This document shows positions 59,994 through 64,000 of a stretch of DNA of 64,000 nucleotides, piece by piece. Every line of letters begins with the position of its first letter. Position 1 is the stretch's first letter. The DNA is from Melastoma dodecandrum (Eukaryota > Streptophyta > Magnoliopsida > Myrtales > Melastomataceae), in assembly GCA_029817715.1 (NCBI GenBank), contig JARUPY010000533.1, forward strand, positions 1,570,001-1,634,000. Reading direction: 5' to 3'. The notes under the pieces are model-generated. The model was not told the DNA's origin and ran no database searches. It saw nothing but the letters and a program-made list of their open reading frames with translations. The position numbers were made by a program, and so were the translations under genes.

Positions 59994-62900
59994 TTATTTG
60001 ACGCGAAACTCGTGCCTAAAGACTGTGAGATTTTGCGTGAACTTATCCCTGTTTCTTGAGTCCAAGCTCCGGGTTACGTCCGTCATCAATTTGTCAAAGC
60101 ATTGCGATAGCCGCTGATGTTGGTCTACAGGCTGTTAAAAAGTGCCACCCAAGAGCACATATTAGGAAATTAAACAACCAGGAGAGAGTGCGAAAATAGA
60201 CAAGCAACCCAGATTAGCAGATTCTTCCCCCAACCACGTCTGTGCATTTAGACATGTGAAAAGGAAAGATGATGAGTAAAGACCTAGCCCTCTTGATAAT
60301 AGATACAACAGAACTTACTTGTGATGCCAATATTTGAGCCTTCAAATCAGGAAATGTCTGCAAAAGAGTAGCAAGAAATGCCTATTAGAATGGGATGATG
60401 ATGATGATGAAGCTTGTGTTTCAAGTTATTTTTCTGGACAATATATGAGACTATAACCACATAAATGAAGAATGAATTTCAGCTTATCCTTGATTAGACT
60501 AGGGTAATTTATACGCTGACCATAAGGATAGTGTAAGATGTTGGCAAATTCACAATTCGGTAAAGGAAAATTAGCATGGTTTACAAAGAAGAGAAAAATC
60601 TGTGCCCCTAAGTACCAGTAAGCTCGATATCATTAGACTAGCCTCGATAACTGAGAGTCTTATAGAGATTTAAGTCCAGAATATGAACCACATAACATAT
60701 ATGGCGAGCTTATTGCAGTATTGGACAGGCAAAATGTGGCAACCCAAACAGACGAGTCTTGGCAAATTTACCAACCTGTTCACTGATAAGGATCAAGCTG
60801 AGCATTGGTCTGCTAAGGCTCCACTGATTCCCACAGTCCTCAAATAATACTATTTCGAACAGTGCCTTCAGTATCTGTATCAGTATCATGAAAATGCACA
60901 TCTCAGAATTTCCATTGCAGACATTCTTCATGGACAAAGTTAAAACATTAGCATAGCATATTCCTAGAAGAGATGGCATGTTCCTTTTGATTTCGATCAT
61001 TTTCAAGTCACCATATTACTAAATGCTAGAAGGAAAAGCTTGAGCAGCTTTCTTTCGTGCAAACTGGACATCTGTAACTCCATTTTAGTACAACAACAAA
61101 AGAAAGCCGCCTCTCATGTCGATATGGAGAGCCAAATCATGACCCACATGCATGTCATATTGAGGTGCTAAAGCAGACTTTTACTTTTTCACAATATATA
61201 TAGTACCATTCTTGTTATCACGATATATACTAATGATTGTGCCTAGAAAGCAGCAGGGATCTTAATTTGTCCCCTGTTTTCCCAATTCCGACCAGGGTGA
61301 TTGGTGGAGAAGGTTAAAAGATCCATAATATGGGAGCAGAAAATGAAACAATGTTTGGTGATAGGTAAGGTCCAGAATATACTTAAATTAACACATAATC
61401 TCATCAGTTTCAGATTGCCCACTTTAGACGTTGATCCCACAGAGAGGCAGCATGATAGCCTTGCACCTGTCCCTAAGCATGCCAAAAGCCTGGACTACTC
61501 CTAAGTTTATGGGGCACATGAACAGGGGATGGGAGTTCTTAACATAAATGGCATGAAAAAACATCTGATGCTAAGATGCTGGACAATGCAGATCGGGAAA
61601 GGTTGAAGCAAACGTTAAACAAGCCAAACTGATTCATTGCTGAAAAGGAAAACCTAGTGTCATAGAGGTTTAATCTAGAGTGCTACTATGTCCTTCATTT
61701 CTGGCAGTAAGCTTGTTCATCATATATCTCCATGATGTCAATCCATCACAACTTTTTGATGTATATATGGATAATGATATGCGAACTTACTTCTGGCAAT
61801 AAGTTGGGACAGTCTGCAACATTCCGAGCAAGATTAATAGCAGCAGGAGAAGGTGGGGACTCTCCCACCGAGATGTTGTTGAAATAAAAAGCAGCCAAAT
61901 TATCCACTGCAGTAGCACACTGAGAAAAAGAAAAACATAACATTTTTTGAAGTCATCCACAGTGACGGAACTATGAGATTCAGAATATGCATTATGACCA
62001 GGGTTCTGCATGGTTTATAAGAAAATTAAATCACCTAAATATGACCACATGCACGAGTCTTTCATAAGATAACTTATCAAAAGACATCTTTCGGAATATT
62101 TTAACTCAAAACCAAATTACTTAGAAAAACAAATAAATAGGAAAAGACAAAATAAGAAAGTTGTTTATCAAGACAGTCGTCAAGTAGATGAGCGGAACAC
62201 GTGTAACACTACTGGTTGTCTTTTCGCAAGATCTCCTTGTTTGCTGTAATTATTGATCAATGAACCAAACAATCCTCATAAATGCTAATGAACCAGTAAA
62301 AGAAGATTTAATTACAACGCACCTGAGATGATATGCTCGAGTCCAAACCCTTGAGACCTGACTCAAGCGAACCAACCAAGTGCATAAATGTAGGTTTATC
62401 CAGATTCAGAATGAAAGTGATGTGGCTGCTGAACAAAACCTCTAGGAACGCAAAGTAGGCTCTTGTAAGCTGCCAATGGAGAAGTATAATAGAATCTGAG
62501 AATCATGGTAAGATAAACTAGGTCTACTCTGCAAATGTTAATCTTTCAATAACTTACCTGTCTAATAAGCATCTAAAGAAAAAGAAAGACAATTAGAATT
62601 GTCGACCATTAAGTATCCAACTATGGTATATACATTTCAAATAATTTGGAATCCAGACCAGATCCATTTTAGTTTGTCAAACTTGGGGTAATAGAAACAG
62701 GACATGAAATTAAGCAAATAACACGATTTGAAGCAAGCAAAAGTCAAACCATTACGCCATAATAAATGAGAAGCCAAATTCTTTTCCTTTGGTTAAAAAG
62801 GAGTTTATCATGTCATTCCATCAAACATCAACTAGTGTTTGGCTTTTAATACTAAAGATGACCAAAGCATAAAGCACTTTCAGTGCTTCACATCTGCAGC

Positions 62901-63806
62901 GAAAATCCAGCACAAGGAAGATGTTCAAAGACTGCTTCTCCACTGACCCAAACAAAAGAAGGTAACAATTCATGGTTCGTTACTATTATCAAAGACTACA
63001 ATTTTACATTATCTCTTTGAATCGCTACATGAGGCCAAGAACAACTCTTGGGTGATGAATACTTATTGCAAAGGGAAAATAGCAGCACTCTGCCCTCTTT
63101 AACTCTTCAAAATTCCTATGCTTTCTTGTTTACCATAACGCGGTAGTAAGAAAAAAAGAAACACAACATACCTTTCGATATGCCAAGATATCGGCCAATG
63201 GAATTGATAATGCCATCTTCAAGGCTATATCAAGTGCATCTGAAAGCGCTCTATCCCCATAAAGTTCGAAGACACCAAAGTTGACATAACTACCAGCAAG
63301 AGCTGTCACCAAATGCAGAGTGAAAAGATTACCAAATCAATCAATGCTCATAGACTAGTACTGACTAATAGTACATATACATCTAAAAGCGTGGTTGCAA
63401 TTGTGCACTGATTCTACTCACTTCTCATCATATTGAGTTATACATTTAACTTGACAATTTATTAGGTAAATGATTTTAAAAAGTCCTTCAAATTTCCAAG
63501 AATTTTTTTTTTTTTATCTTTTTCAGTTGAGTACAAGACAGCCTCTGGACAGACATATGAATCCGACTATTTGGAGAAACACTGACCTCTTGACAGAATG
63601 GTCAAGGAAATCCAAATTCCCTTGTATTTGAAAGAATATATATCAGCTACGTTTGGAAGAGACAGTATCCTTGTCCCATATGCCACAATCAACTTGCTGA
63701 CTTCTCGGAAAAGAAGGATTCCATTAGGGGATGATGAATCAAATGTCATCCGCTGGGCTTTGTTCAATACAAACTCTGCCATAAATTTCAGCAATGGGGT
63801 GGTAAC
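59994..63806 (-). CDS. XPO7: Exportin-7 (XPO7/RanBP16-like), C-terminal part
   Basis: The gene enters from beyond the right edge. Exons seen: 63806-63587, 63302-63174, a candidate 15-nt exon 62575-62561, 62469-62323, 61919-61791, 60874-60776, 60357-60319 and 60131-59994; all others have matching phases and GT-AG borders. Landmarks: [88 protein letters not shown] and the end [15 protein letters not shown], a strongly conserved exportin-7 tail. It is an importin-beta-family ARM/HEAT-repeat protein that carries cargo out of the nucleus with Ran-GTP. The N-terminal Ran-binding region is outside the window. Many introns are long (up to about 900 bp). Confidence 0.9.
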
Positions 63807-64000
63807 CTGTGTGGTTATTGAATTAGAGCATATTTTGGGGGAGACAATTACATCTCATGAAACAACTACTTATTCATTTAATCAGAATTGGGAAAATGTT
63901 ATGCAGGACGACAGATAGCATCACTGGGAGCCAACTACTATGGAGTAACAAATAAAACGTCATACTTATGTCACCACACCAAGCGGAAGTCATTAGAAAG
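63807..64000. other. Intron of the exportin-7 gene at the window edge
   Basis: No exon of exportin-7 is recognised between 63807 and the window end, so this is presumably intron; the next upstream exon (ending in the family's WTDTPE region) should lie beyond 64000. Confidence 0.6.

Overview
This is nuclear DNA of a flowering plant, most likely a eudicot-type angiosperm. The evidence is intron-split genes with GT-AG borders, plant-only families (a type-A response regulator, a group III WRKY factor, an IRK-type receptor kinase, a MES17-type esterase, NCA1, MIR319), a Ty1-copia retrotransposon, and many AT-rich, CT/GA and poly-G low-complexity tracts. All gene models were built by reading frames, splice sites and remembered family features; nothing was searched or folded by machine.

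Layout. 1-3112: no gene I can name. 3113-6117 (-): IRK-like LRR receptor kinase, divergent from 8750-9845 (+), an ARR16/17-like type-A response regulator. 11006-12184 (-): WRKY70/54-like factor. 14963-15253 (+): rhodanese (STR8-type) 3' fragment. 15817-17032 (+): EIF1AD-like OB-fold protein, convergent with 17357-18954 (-), a coiled-coil protein. 20.1-21.8 kb: a GC island and repeat-like DNA. 21859-27295 (-): a nearly intact copia element whose polyprotein is broken by a single in-frame stop. 30039-31383 (+): MES17-like methylesterase. 31726-32774 (-): relics of ribosomal protein L10 and of cytochrome bc1 subunit QCR8. 33701-36249 (+): membrane RING protein of the RNFT type. 39694-39916 (+): a MIR319 precursor with the mature miRNA at 39890-39910. 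41648-42759 (-): C2-domain protein. 45876-50152 (+): COP1-interacting-protein-7-like protein, convergent with 51069-53084 (-), a SUVH1/3-type SET protein. 54558-56751 (-): NCA1. About 57490-57810 (+): relic of an R2R3-MYB gene. 58811-59343: a 533-bp Mutator-like element with long inverted ends and a 9-bp target duplication. 59994 to beyond 63806 (-): 3' half of an exportin-7 gene.

The genes form no operon or pathway cluster; this is an ordinary euchromatic gene neighbourhood. Loose themes are hormone and defence signalling (cytokinin response regulator, SA/JA-linked WRKY class, auxin methyl ester esterase) and leaf development (MIR319). The least obvious items are the MIR319 locus, the young copia copy without a matching target duplication, the palindrome-rich Mutator-like element, two very small exons (15 nt in exportin-7, 17 nt in the CIP7-like gene), and the QCR8/RPL10 double relic. 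I saw no gene cluster that looks like a wholly new system.
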